Source: Chionis minor (taxonomy: Eukaryota; Chordata; Aves; Charadriiformes; Chionididae). From it: 64,000 nucleotides of DNA. Positions within the stretch are counted from its first letter, which is position 1. Every line of letters begins with the position of its first letter. Shown in pieces: positions 43,858 to 56,253 of the stretch. Where the stretch lies: NCBI GenBank assembly GCA_013398295.1, contig VZSF01001140.1, forward strand, positions 1 to 64,000, in the 5' to 3' direction. A program made the position numbers and the translations under genes. The notes under the pieces are model-generated. The model had not been told where the DNA came from. It saw only the letters and a program-made list of their open reading frames with translations, and did no database searches.

Positions 43858-45240
43858 ACGCTAGTCTACATGAAAGCTGAGAGTCAAGGCAACAGGTTAC
43901 CTCAACAGTCATGTTTTTAAGTAGACTAGAACACTCAAATTTGCACCTGTATTTGATTTTTGATTGCAAAATGGTGAAATAAATACAAGGAATAAAAAAA
44001 TTTGTGGTATATGCAGATTAAGACGCATTGAAGTGCTATTCTTTGACGGAAAAGTTACTGCCTGTATAACTCTTGGTGTATTCACCAGATAGGCCTTGCA
44101 CAGTTGGGACTTCACCATATGATTTTGCTTCCAGAATGGCCCAGGGGCTTGGTTTTAAGAGTTACATACAAAAAGAGCAGTAACCACGACCAGAAATAAG
44201 CAGCTTTATAACATGGTTAATTAACGTAGGAAAAGGGATATACTATTGCTACACACATGAAACAGGCAGGGCGGCATCCTGAGAGATGCCAGGCAGCGAG
44301 CGCAAGCCAGCCAGCTGCTGGGAGCGCCCAGGAGATGTCCATGCATCCCATCTCCCAACACCCAGCCCTTCTGCCGCGCGGTGGTGCTGGACATCTCACA
44401 GGTAGGACCTGGCACAAGCCATCCCACCTGCTTGGGAGCCTAATTTAACACTTGAAAGACATGCATTAGAAAGGCTCGTTATAGTTACTGACTTGGCTTC
44501 TCCATACTCAGGTTTCCTCCAGATACAGACACCCCAGTTGAGGCTTTTGTACTCAGCCCAGCTGTTGGAGGAGAAAACAGCTGTTATGCTTGTAGGTGCA
44601 ACATCTGGCAATCAGGACTGCCTGGGGGGGGGAAACCCCGGTTCTTGGTCAGGAAGGCAGGTGGAGAGGGAAAGCTTGGGTTTGTCGGCATCCACTGCTA
44701 GTGCAGCACATACGTAAGTATTCAGGGATGCCAAGCTGTCCAGAGAGCCGGGGTTTTAGGGAGATTCAGAGAATTCCTGTGGGGCTGGCAGTGATGGGAA
44801 GCATTAATGGAGTATTTATAGCCTATTTTACATTACAAAGCACCAGCCTTTTAGAAGCAGAGACACAAGCCTACCAAAGCATGCTTGGTTTGGACCAACA
44901 CTGCATGCTACTGCGTGCTCTGACGTTGTTTCCATATCCTCTGCCAGGTCAGAGTTTCCCCAGCATTTTTTGCAGTTGCTCTCGCTGCAAAGGGTGATGG
45001 CTGAGCAGAGGCGAGGATTCCCCAAGCAGTCTAGAAAGTTAGATCTTCTGCTCTAGAGCATGAGCTTTCAAAAAATAAAACAAAAATAAAAGCGTTCAAC
45101 CTGATAGAACTCCGTAATGCAATTCCATCTCCTAAAATCTGTCTGATGAAGCCACTCACATCAGCTGTTCCCAGGCTGACAAAGGGAGCAAGTAATTGAG
45201 AAACCAGCTGTTATATTGACAGCCTACATACAGGTGCTAA

Positions 45241-45263
45241 GTACACACAGTGCACACACACAC
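45241..45263. repeat. CA microsatellite (short, interrupted)
   Basis: ACACACAG then CACACACACAC, directly visible. Confidence 0.85.
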
Positions 45264-45404
45264 TTCATTAGGTGAAACAGGCTGGCAGCACAGGGGAGCA
45301 TCTTGAACACACTCAAACTAGTCCTTTTGCACAAGGACAGAAGCTGCAACAGGACTAAAATACTTTTTCTAAGCCGGTTGTCCAGCCACATACAGCTCCC
45401 GCTT

Positions 45405-45550
45405 CAGGCAGCGGCATCGTGCCGCCAGGCACGGAGAAGGGAGCGCGCCATGTGCGCGATGGCGGGAGGAAAATGGCTCCCAGTAATCGATCACGGACCA
45501 GCAGAGCTGCGGCAGGTTTGCAGACAGCGCAACAAGAGGCCGTCAGTTTA
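45405..45550. promoter_or_regulatory. CpG-rich patch with YY1-like motifs (candidate promoter)
   Basis: An isolated CpG-rich patch in otherwise CpG-poor surroundings: CAGCGGCATCGTGCCGCC, GGGAGCGCGCCATGTGCGCG, then GATGGCGGGAGGAAAATGGC. GATGGCGG and AAAATGGC resemble the YY1 core often found at TATA-less vertebrate promoters. No transcript start can be shown from sequence alone. Confidence 0.3.
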
Positions 45551-47326
45551 CCCGTAACCTCTTGATTGCAGTGCTTGAAGACTAATCACACAAGTAGAAT
45601 TCAGAAGGCAGTTTTATCACAGCATAAAATACGGTAGGGGAGAGCCCTCTTTTTTGTGCATAACTTAACTAGGCAAATCAGACTTTTAAAACCTGGCTTG
45701 CAACTGTCAGGAGTATTGTCTACACAAGACCATGGTCAGCCCTGTCACACATACAGCTATTAATTGTCTTTCTTTCATTTTAAGCTTTTAATTGTCTGTT
45801 TCCCATTGTACCTTTCATCCTTACCCTTTGGAAAGATGTGCCAGGTATCTTCTGGCCTGCCACAGAGCTGACCTCGGGGTGCAAGTGCCAGTGGGTAAAG
45901 CCAGAGCACACAGCACCCAACCTGCTGCCAATGTGCCACCCAGCTCTGGCACTGATGAAGAGACATGGGACGAGGGCGGGGGGCCCCACGGCACCCCCCC
46001 AAAAATCCCCCTTCACGCCCCTCTCGGGCAGCAGGGAAGGCTCAAGCAGCCCACAACAATCACTGCCTTCATACCAACCCAAATATTTACTGTTTCTGAG
46101 AGATAAAGGCTGCTCACATCCAAGGGTCCCTATTTGTAAAAGGCAGGAACGTACTCTGCAGTTCAGAGGTTATCATGTTTTCCCCCAGGAAAAGCTACTT
46201 TCACTGTGAACATGTAGCATTTTCCCAGTACCACCACTCATATTAGAAGAGGATTAAATCATCTGTTTGGCAACACAAGTGAGCTATTAATCACAGGTGG
46301 TAAGAGCCACTGTCAGCCAGGTAACAACAAGGGAACTTTGCATTACCCAAAATGAAGGGAGGGAAAGAAAAATCAATATATTCTTCTGAAATGTGCTCCT
46401 TTTCCTATAGTGACATTTTAATGGCACCTTTTAATATTTATGTAATAATTAATACTTGTTTCATCCCTTTAATATTTATTTTACCATTCCTGACCTTGCC
46501 TGATGGGGTGAAAGGAAGAAGCAGCCCCTAAAGCCCCACACAGGTGCCCTGAATCAGGCACCCCAGCCCTCTCCCACACCCCATGTAAATTAGGGTTTGC
46601 TTGGGACAGAGGCTTAAATCAGCTATTTTGCAGCAAGTCAAAACTAGACAAGGTGTAAAAGAGTGTATGGATGTTTTCTCCTACTAATGCGAAATAACTT
46701 ATAAAGCATTAAACCCATTCCTTGGTCAGAAATCTGGCTCCTTACACTTGAGCTCCCATCTCTGAGATGGTCCAACCACACCTTCTAACTGCAAGGCAGC
46801 CCTGAAAGGCCACAGCAGTTTTCAAAGCTACTTCTTGAAACAATTCACTTAATTAACACCCATTAAGTGTCCTCCAACATCAGGTTAGCAAACAGGAGTT
46901 GCTCTCTCCACACACAAGTCCACCACAGGCTCTCCAAGCACAGCAAGGCACATCCCTTAGTTGCTCATCCGTCAGCACAGTGACAGTGTTTGCAGGGGAA
47001 GCAAAGCCCCCAGAAAAGGTGCAGGGGAAAGAAATCCCTCCCTGTAGCTCACTGGGACCCATTAGGACAATTCCTGCAAGGCTTCACTTTTATTTCATAG
47101 AGTCATAAAGTAGCAGGTTGGAAGGGACCTCAAGAATCATCTGGTCCAACCTTTCTTGGCAAAAGCACGGTCTAGACAAGACGGCCCAGGGCCCTGTCTT
47201 AAAAGTATCTAATCTGGGGGGGATCCACCACTTCCCTTTCCCTGGGGAGGCTATTCCAAGGGCTGATTTTTCTCAGCGTGAAAAGTTTTCCTCTTGTGTC
47301 CAGTTGGAGCCTCCCCAGGAGTAACC

Positions 47327-47551
47327 TCACCCATCACTCCTCATCTTTTCCATGTGACTCCTTGTAAAAAGGGAGTCTCCATCCTCATTGCAGCCACCCT
47401 TTAAGCGCCAGAAAGTGGTGATAAGGTCTCCCCTGAGCCTTCTTTTCTCAGGGCTGAACAAACCCCATTCTCTCAGCCTTTCCTCACACAGGCATCCCAG
47501 TCCTTGGGTCATCTTGGTGTCCCTTCTCTGGACCCTCTCCAGCCTGTCCAC
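47327..47551 (-). pseudogene. CR1 ORF2 C-terminal fragment (distal part)
   Basis: Minus-strand frame with [31 protein letters not shown] and the KGG motif, the C-terminal part of CR1 ORF2. It is continuous with the frame at 47604-47866 only after a frameshift near 47600-47620. No RT catalytic core. Confidence 0.88.
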
Positions 47552-47603
47552 AGCTATTTTGTATAGGGGGGACCAAAACTGAACGCAGTATTCCAGGAGT
47601 CAC

Positions 47604-47866
47604 CTAAGAGTGCCCAGTGGAGTGGGGTAATGACTTGTCTCTGCTGGGGATGCCCTTGTTGATGCAGCCCAGCATCCTGTTGGCTTGCTTTGTCACGGCA
47701 GCACACAGTTCACTGGTACCGAGCTTGTTGTCCACCAGGATCCCCAGGTCCCTTTCCACAGAGCTGCATCCCAGCCAGGCAGACCTCAGCCCGTGCTGCA
47801 CTCCTGCATTACGTTTTCCCAGTTGCAAGACCTTAAACTTATCCTTGTTTATGCTGAGCAACATGT
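47604..47866 (-). pseudogene. CR1 ORF2 C-terminal fragment (proximal part)
   Basis: Minus-strand frame with NKDKFKVLQLGKRN, ERDLGILVDNKL and ANRMLGCINKG, the segment just before the QRR region of CR1 ORF2. The frame stops at 47604 after losing the expected sequence near 47620. Confidence 0.88.
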
Positions 47867-48439
47867 TCTTCTTTAAATAGTATTTTATCTTCAAAATCAA
47901 GAAGGCTGCTCATAAAGTAAAAAAATTGCCCAGTGCATGAAAGCGTGGCGAGACCTTGCCCAAGCCCAGCAAACGTGGCTGTGTGAACTAAGCCACCATC
48001 CATCAACACTGTGTCGTAGTCACACACACCCCCCCAGTGCGTGGGGTGTCGGGGTCGCAGTGACTACCTGGGTGTACAACAAGATGGCAAAAAACAGCAC
48101 AATATTTCCCACTTCACGCCAGTCTTCCTGTTTCTATGGAAAGGAGCCCTTGATGCGCCTTTGCTGCAGAGCAAAGCTGGCAGAGGGGGACGCAGCTCGG
48201 CACCTGGGAGGCAGTGCTGCCCAGAAGAGCAGCCTGGAGAACAGAGATTAAACAGCAGAGACTGTTTCATAAATACAGTGAGGTTTTTTTAGCAACTGCT
48301 CCGGTCTCCTGTTGCAGCAGACTGGGAGCCACAGGGGTGGCACCACCAAAGGGACCAGAGGGGACACCCGAGATGCCTTAATTTTTGGTAGAAGATACAG
48401 GATGGAGGGGAAGAGAAAAGAGGAGGTAGCTATTGACTC

Positions 48440-48960
48440 ATTTCCACAGTTTAATTAAAATAAGAATACAATTGTTTTGCACTCGAGTCATTTAGTGCAT
48501 GTAATTAAGCTCTCTGGTCTTACCTTGCAAATGAGCGATCATTACAGCAATTCCTGATTTTGGTCTGAAGAGCGGCCAGGGAGGTTGTTCCTCCACTGTA
48601 GCTCAGTGAACAGAAGGCTTATGTTTGTAAGATGGAAGCCCTTGTGAAAACCTGACCTACAGAATATAAAGACGATGAAAGCTATTTTAAAAATGGAATT
48701 ATTTTTATCTGATAGGGACATATCTTCATTGCCAAGATTACAGAGAAAAACGGACTTCCAGTCATTTTAATAACAGCACTTTTTTTACAAGCTATTTTTG
48801 TAGTACCAGAAGTATTTCCAACAGTTACAACATTGCCCTCTATCATTTTAATGAAAGCCAAAAGCTTTTTACAAAGCCAACGCAGCAGTAAGATACTTGC
48901 TGCTATATAAAAGAAGCTGCAATAGTAGGAAATTACTAATTATATTGTGTCAGTGCCTGA
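48440..48960. other. candidate conserved non-coding block
   Basis: AT-rich with CCACAGTTTAATTAAAATA, GTGCATGTAATTAAGCTC and ATTACTAATTATATTG homeodomain-like cores and no simple repeats. It encloses the minus-strand exon-like segment at 48524-48564. Conservation is inferred from texture. Confidence 0.28.
48524..48564 (-). other. exon-like segment with strong donor, minus strand
   Basis: On the complement, CCTCCCTGGCCGCTCTTCAG is a good acceptor. The 41-base segment ends in TTTGCAAG|GTAAGA, a strong donor with GT at 48523-48522. Two of three frames are open. One (TKIRNCCNDRSFA, two bases over) is in phase with the 41319-41357 segment and through it with 40320-40375. The function is unknown. 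The splice motifs are the only evidence. Confidence 0.28.
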
Positions 48961-49050
48961 GGGCGCAAATCTGAAAGGTGTGCTACACTGTGCTAGGTAC
49001 TGTACAGATACAGCAAAACAAACTTACCATGAGGAAGATATAATTTAAAA
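48950..49050. other. possible ancient SINE relic
   Basis: GTGCTAGGTACTGTACAGATAC recalls the same old amniote repeat wording seen near 38760. The match is short and unassigned. Confidence 0.22.
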
Positions 49051-50601
49051 TAAAGGAGTTCCTCGGGGTGAACCGCGTTGGGTTTTAGTTAGAAATACAC
49101 CGCAACCATGAGATTAACTTTTTGGTGTCACGAGATACTTACTAATGAACAATTTAGGGGCTTCTGCAGACTTTCTAGAGAGTCTAAGCAGGAGGAGAAA
49201 AGGATGCGTGCAGCCCAGCTTCTCCAAGCACGAGAAAGTACCCAGGACCACACGTACAAGGTACACGCTGGAAAAAGAGATGCTCCAGGGATTGCTCCCA
49301 GAGCAGCGCAGCGGCGGGGGATAGAGGGGGACAGGCAGGACCCCAAAGGAGCCCAAGCTCCCGCAGTGTGCGCAGGGCAAGTGTTCAGGCAGTGAGTGCT
49401 GGCTGCATGGAGACAGCAGGAAGCTGGCCAAAGCTTGGCTTGGACGAGGCTCATGTTGGCCAACCACACAGCCTAAACCCAGGAGCAGTCCCTGCAGTTG
49501 GGTGACGTACCTGGTTTCCACCACTGCGAGGACGAGCCCAGTAATTTGGTTTAGACCGGTGTGCACAGCAGGTAACCTGGAAATAACTCCCTTGAATACC
49601 AAAAACTTAACTCCTACATCAAACAGTAATTTGCGTACCCATCTGCCATGGGATTTTCTGGAAGCCACTGCTGTGACATTTCCCACTTACTGCGTTAAGG
49701 AAAGCGATGATCAATCCTCGCTTGTTTTTACGACATTAGTCATTTTTCAGCCACACACAGTGAGGCGGGGCCCTACGGACACGTGTGACGCAAAGAGCAC
49801 GTAGAGCAGCAGGAGGACGTCATTCCATCTTTGTGGTCAAAGAGCCCTGGAGCTTCCTCCCTCCCCCTTGGCTGGCAGCAGCCTCTCGTTCTTCACTGGG
49901 GCGCTGCGTGGTCCTCAGGCGCAGGGAGAGCTGGATGGGGCGAGCATGAAAATGCAAATCAGCGCGCTCAGATGAGGCTGCACTCATTTGGCTATTTTTA
50001 GTTCCCCAGAGCACTTTAACCCCCCGCTGGGTTCAGCATAACACACCAGTGGTCGTTCAAACCAGCTCGGTCATCACATGTCATCAACCACCGCCGCTGG
50101 CCCTGCGGGACCCCAGCCAGCGCTCTGCAGCACAGGCACCAGCGGGAACCACTTCCCACCAAGACACTTTTAGGTCCTCCCTCACCCAACGGGCTGGTCC
50201 TTCCCCAGCCCCACATATTTAACAGGAAAGTCAACCTCGGCTTGTTGTCAACATGCCCCTCCTCCCGATGGCATCGGACCAACAGGTCGTTATCCCTGAA
50301 GCCATCGATGTGGCACAGGGCTGGCACGTGGCTTGCCCGGAGCTGGGGGGTGCGCTGTGCCACGGCCACTGCCCTGCAAGAGCATCCCCCAATGCCACCA
50401 TCCCACCACGGCCCCATACACCCCACACAGCCCCACTGCAACCGCAACCACCCGAAAGGAGACATGGGATGGGGTCAGCTTGGTCTCATTTTCACCTGAA
50501 GGTCTCGGTCACATTTGGGAATGTTGTTTGTGGCTCGAGATACCACTTCTCCATACAGCAGAGGCCTTGGGGAAACTTTTGCTGTTATCAGAAATTATTC
50601 T

Positions 50602-50616
50602 AAAAAAAAAAAAAAA
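50602..50616. repeat. poly-A run (15 A)
   Basis: Homopolymer directly visible; no retrotransposed gene body recognised upstream. Confidence 0.9.
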
Positions 50617-53600
50617 GAAATCTGCTTAACCTGCATTATTCCAGCCTATTAACATTTACGTCTAAGGAGAAAAGAAGGGAAATAGTGCAAAAATCCATGC
50701 CTTGAAGTCCTTTCCTACAAGGATGCTTGGATGTAGGAAAGCTGCTTGTTTTGGAGAGATGTTCTTAAGAGAATATATCTGGTTAATATTAACAGAACAG
50801 AAACCCCTGCTTGAAAGGCATACCAGGGCAGGCTCTGCTCCTTCCTTTTCAATGCTAAGTCAGTCACAAGAGTATTTTTTCATCCCTTAATGTTTCTTGA
50901 GTAATTTGAACCATTAAAGAATTTCAGATAAATTTGTAATGCCTTGAGTCTCTTCTCTTTCCTCTCTCCCCCCCTTTTCTGCCCTTTAGTGTCCCCGGAC
51001 ACCTGGCAAGGAAATCCCCGGGGCAGGACCAGAGAACAAGAGCAAAATGGTGCTGTTCAGGAGTTACTGACCATTAATACCAAATTAGCCAGCAGGAAGG
51101 ATCAGCTGAACATTGGCTGACCTGGGAAACCTGCCCCAGCTGCTGTCCCTGCTCTTGCCCCAGTACAAGCCAAGCCGAGGACGTGACACTCGTCTCACAC
51201 CAGAGGGGCACTGGCACATCCAAACCATATTTTAAAGGTAGCAAAGGCAGAACAAGACACTCTGGATTAAAGCAGGATTTTGGCAGTAGCCAGCCCAAGA
51301 GGGGATGGCAATGGTTTACAGCTATGAGAATTAGTAGATGAGTTTGGAGTGAAGTCCTGAGCGGCCACCGAGGTGGGTTCTGCTGTTCTTCCCACTGGAA
51401 AGGTCTGGCCGAGGCACCACCCAGGGTGCACCAAGTGAAAACAAAAAGAACAAAACAACCCCAAATCAAGGGACTAACATTCCCAATTGCTATATAAGGA
51501 AACCTTGTCTATGAAAGAGCTACACAAAACCAGATCCAGGTTCTACATCTTCATCCAATGGCTGATTTATTCACTATTCAGAAAGGGAGGAGGCAAGGGC
51601 TTCGTAGTGACAGCACTAGTCAGCTGCTTTTTTTTAAAAAACAAACAAACAAACTTTTTTCCTCCCCACATTCTGCAAATGCATCTACAGAACCTGCAGC
51701 TGCTCGTGTTGCCATCCACAGAGAAGCCAATATCAAGTAATTTGTGATGATGCCATGATTTGTTAGAATTCAACATTAAGGGGCAGGAGGGGAAGAAAAA
51801 CAACGAAGGCACAGGAGGGAAACAGACAGCAGAAGTCTTAAATATATGACATGTTTTACAAGCACCTGTCTGCTGGTCCTTACTGAACCTTTCTGCTCCT
51901 CTGGGCCGGCAAGGGAGCCGCAGAGGAGCGGAGGCGAGAGGGCAGGAGCCCGCTGTGCAGGGACACCGTCCCACTGCGCCCGCGCTCACCAGCAGAACCC
52001 ATCGATCAACATTTGTGCACAATCGATGACGCCGGTTAATGACTTTGGGGTCCTCTGCAAGGGGGAATTTCATTAATGGTTAGTACATTACCACTCCGAG
52101 CAGCGCAGCCCTAAGATGAAGTACAAAGCCCACGAAGCCAGGCAGCAGCTGCGCGGTCAAAAGCCTTTGTCACAAAGAAAACCTCCCCCCTGCGAGGAAC
52201 CTGCATTTTGGGTTCATCGCCCACATTTTGGGCCCTGCAGGGACGGTCACCCTTTCTGTTGTGAGGGATGGGGGGGGAAGGGGAGGGTGTCAGGGTCCCT
52301 TTGGGTGCTCAACAGACAGGGGCTGCTGGGACACCCACTCCACTGACGAGCCATGCAAGGGGGATCTGGGATGTGGGACTGCCCTTTTGTCAACACGTAG
52401 AGGGACTTTAAAAAAAGTACATTATTTCATAACAGACCTGCTCAACAACTCCACTGAAGGACATATTTAATGAACATAAACATAACAAGTTGTCCACACT
52501 TTTGACATGCACCCAGCAAAACTAAGAACCTAGATTAAAAGAAGGAAATCTTTCCTCCTTCCTCCTGTCCCACACTGCAGGTTAACCATCAGAGCTCCGC
52601 AAGGCCAGCTCCAGGGCACACTTACCACTCCAGGCTCCTACCCCTCACCCACCTCCCCTCCTGCAAGCATGGCTTGGGAGAAACACGATGCACAGATGAC
52701 ACAAAATCAATATAATCCACCAGTACAGCAGGGGAAAGACAAGGGAAATCAGCTGCCACAAAAAGCTTGCAAAAAAGCATCAGAGAAAAAAAATCGGTGT
52801 GTTGGAGAGGAAAGGAATAGGCTTCGGACTGGGAAACACTGGGTGAGCTTCTGGGGAAGGAAGCTTACATGTGCTAGATGTGAACCGAATATACAGCTGC
52901 TGACATGAAAATAACATGTTTCTGAATGTAAATATTCAGCTTGTGTTGAAGGATGCAAATGGTGACCCACCAATGGAGCATCACACCCAAAGGTGACACA
53001 GGTGCCATTAAAGCAAACGAGCCTAAGGAACCTTCCTTGCAGCACCCCAATAAAGCGGTACAGGCATCCCCAGTACACTTACGGGAGGCTCATGGCTTGG
53101 GCTGGTGCGCAGGGTGGTCATGGCCATGGATGCGTAGGGGGAACCAGCTGCCACCAAAGGGACAGGCACTCAGGCCAGCCATGCCTGCCATTCCCAGCAG
53201 GAAAAGCCATCCTGCCACAGCAGCACACATAGGCATGTCTCAAGACAACATTACTTCTCCTCAGTGAATTCAATACCAGTATTTTTCTTCCTCTGTCATT
53301 ATGTGTTCTGTCCTACCTGCATTGCTTTTGAGTTTCAAGGACAGCAGTGTCTGTGTTACGCCATGGAAAATATTGTATTTTATGATCACACATTCCAGAA
53401 CATTAATTGGATAAATTACAGTTCTTATTTCAGTTAAATGGACATTTTGAAGGCAAGATCCATAAACCTACCAGTATGTCCTGCTATTTCATTTAGAGCG
53501 CCTAGAAATTATCATTTCCACATGTTTTCATTTCAGAGACCACATTGCAAATTACATCTTGAAAACATATTTATCCAGAGCTCTCTCATAGCAGAATTCT

Positions 53601-54124
53601 TATTTGACAAGTTGTCCATCAAAAAAACCTGTTTTCAGCTCCAACAGTGTTGTGAGTCACACAGCAACCCAGAGACCCTGACCTGTATCTGTTTGTATCT
53701 CAGTCTTGTCAACTAGCAACCAGCTCAGTCGATGGTCTCCAAAAATGTCTTCTCAGGAAGGCAGATGTTTTTCTGGATTGCTTGGAAGAAAGGTTCTTTT
53801 TGATCAAGGCATAGCATAAAAAGGCTTCCTTGCTCCTTCCCATCATTGCTGAGGTTCAACTTACATCTCTAAAAATCAGTTGAGGTCTAGGCAATGTCAA
53901 AACAAACAACTAAACTGAATACAGAGCATTTCACAGGGCAATTTGTCCTGTGAAATGAAGGAAAAACCCCTTTTAGATTGGAGCCAAATACACTGATCAT
54001 AAGTTTTCTTAACCTGGACTGAGGAAAGACTGAGTGGGATCAGGTAAAAAAAAAAAAAAGACCTACTAGAGTTTCATTTGCTGGAACATCACCTGCCAAC
54101 CCTTCAGAAATACTGACCAACTAT

Positions 54125-54215
54125 GAGCTGAAAGACAAAGGGCTTAAAATGTTCGAGTGACTTATCCAAGTTTTAAAAATAAAAACAAGGCTGAGGTTGA
54201 AACCTGGATAGGAGA
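54125..54215 (-). mobile_element. possible MIR-like ancient SINE relic
   Basis: GTTCGAGTGACTTATCCAAG, then AAGGCTGAGGTTGAAACCTGG, resembles the complement of the MIR core (GTTAAGTGACTTGCCCAAGG followed by a GGATTTGAACCCAGG block). Divergence is strong but the order is right. A strong plus-strand donor (TACAG|GTAAGTA) lies about 35 bases to the right at 54251. Confidence 0.4.
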
Positions 54216-56253
54216 AGGGTATCTCCCCAGTTAATTATAGGTAGGTACAGGTAAGTAATTGACATAATAGTCTTGTTTTTAAGTAAGGAACTCTGAGGTC
54301 TGGGGCCCAGCACCACATTTATTATTGCCTAGGTGACCAGAAAAAAATTTACACACAGCCCCCACCTAAAACATTCAGAAAGTTGTTAATATCAAATGCT
54401 AAACTTAAGGCTTAAGTAGAAGGCAGCTATATTTTCGTCTTCTTTATTGATCTGGAAGTTTTCAGTGTCACTTTAGTTCCCAGAGCTTTGATTAGGGTGA
54501 TTAGGCACAACCCCCCTTGGAAGCTGGTGACAATCTCTGCACTGGCTCAAGAAAATCCGAGAGTAGATCTATGTAAAAGTTACCATCTTGAAAGGTTTCC
54601 ATTTCTGCACACAGATTGCCTTATTCTTCATTTCTCTCAAGCCTGAGCAGAACTGCTAGGAGGAGCGATAGAGGATTAGCTGTACAGAGGGGACATTTCA
54701 TTTGGTAAGCAACAAATACGCGTGTGAGATTGTCAATTAAGTTGAAGACATTATTAAAGGATTCACAAAATTGAAGAGTCTTTGCCTCGGCGAGGCTGGT
54801 ACAACACAAGCTCATGGTGTCTCAGAGATGAGCAGCAGCAGTGGGAGATCACTCAAAATGTTCATTTCTAATCAGTTCCGTAAGGCTCATTTGCAGTGGA
54901 AATTTTCCATTTTGGTAATGGTACAAAATGTCACATCTTTCAAGAGAGCCTTATCAGAATAAAAACAACAAATAAAATGCCAAATTCTGACACTGTAAAA
55001 GTTCATTGCAATGAAAGCTGTATTTCATTACCTCTGAAAGTAACTCCGCAGCCAGACCTTTCAGTATAATCAGCTACAGACAAAAACAAAGGAACAGAGT
55101 CAATACATCCCTGTCATGGGAATATGCAGATGTGACCCCAAAGCTCAGTATCCAGGTCTGGAGCACAGATGTCCCAAAGATAAGTGGTTTTTTGGGGTTC
55201 TGTCAGCCTAACAGGTTTAAGTTGTTTAGGCTCAGTCTCATCCTCCAACACAAGCGGTGCGAGGGGGTTGTGCAAGAGACAAGAGGGTATAAAAGACTCA
55301 GGAAAAGGTCACATTGGTCACAGGTTGGTTTCCCCAATAAGGGCATAGAGAAAAGAGGGCAAAGCAGACCATGGTCAACTAAACTGGCCCCAGGGCAACA
55401 GAGACAAGTAGCTACAGAAGTTAAGGAGTCCCAGTCCCACCACAGGAAGGTGAAGGAGCCCCTGCCTGCCCCTAGAACTCCATTGCTCTCATTCACTTAC
55501 ACCACCAGAATTGTTTATTCTCGAGCCCAAAAGGATGTGGAAAACTTAAAAAAAAAAATGGCTTAGTGTTGTGAACATCATTTTAGTAGCCCAAAACAAA
55601 AAACTTGCTAGAAACAACTACTGGGGAATCTGAAAGTCCAGAAGTCCCCGGAAGTATTCATCAAATGCTGGGGGGGGAAAAAAAAAGTGAGAATTCTAAA
55701 GTTTGGTGGATCATATCCTCTAACCTTTGAGAAGGTGCTTTTATTCCTCACTACAAAAATAAGGCTGCAACAGCAGAACATTGCCTTGAAATGAGCAATT
55801 GCCATCATGTCATTAGAGTTGTTCAACAAAGCTATTTATCTCCTGAAACAGATAACGATGAAACTTTGCATTTCGGATCGAAACAGAGAGCTCAGCTGCC
55901 TGATTATACACCACAAAAACCTGCCCTCGCCACCACCAGCAGAAACTTCACTCCCAGCTTCAGCAGAGCCATGGCAACAGAATCCATCATGGTTTAAGGA
56001 CACTGAGAGGGTCATTTGCAAAAGGAAAAAGCCCAGAGAAAATTGTATTTTATTGACATTTGTTGTCCCTATCCAAGGAAACCTTTGTGCTAAAGGCTGG
56101 TCTCTCTTGAGTCTACAGATGATTGATGAGCTCACAGTATTTACATAAATAAAAAATCCACACTACCATTGTATATAAAATTTCACTGAGGGCTCATCTT
56201 TGTCTTATCCACCAAGGCAACAACATAATTAAATGTCTTTACTCTCTCCACAG

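Larger units (their letters stand above)
43858..47094. other. single-copy non-coding stretch
   Basis: No gene seen. Contains a CA repeat (45241-45263) and a CpG-rich patch (45405-45550). Open frames of up to 133 codons have no known motifs. Confidence 0.5.
47095..47878 (-). mobile_element. CR1 LINE, 5'-truncated copy (longest in window)
   Basis: About 780 bases. The 3' end is at the left: TCATAGAGTCATAAAGTAGC, then GGTTGGAAGGGACCTCAAG, then TCATCTGGTCCAACCTT. The element then runs through GGTCTCCCCTGAGCCTTCTT, CCTTCTCTGGACCCTCTCC and GATGCAGCCCAGCATCCTG to GACCTTAAACTTATCCTTG at the right. Its 3' end matches the short fragment at 21.2 kb. Confidence 0.95.

Noticed and set aside
49114..49686. 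190-codon minus-strand open frame as a gene
   Set aside because: It begins at a GTG codon, shows no domain and overlaps competing frames. A donor-like site near 49507 has only a 13-base exon before it.
50590..50630. poly-A tail of a processed pseudogene
   Set aside because: No gene-like body is recognisable upstream of the A run.
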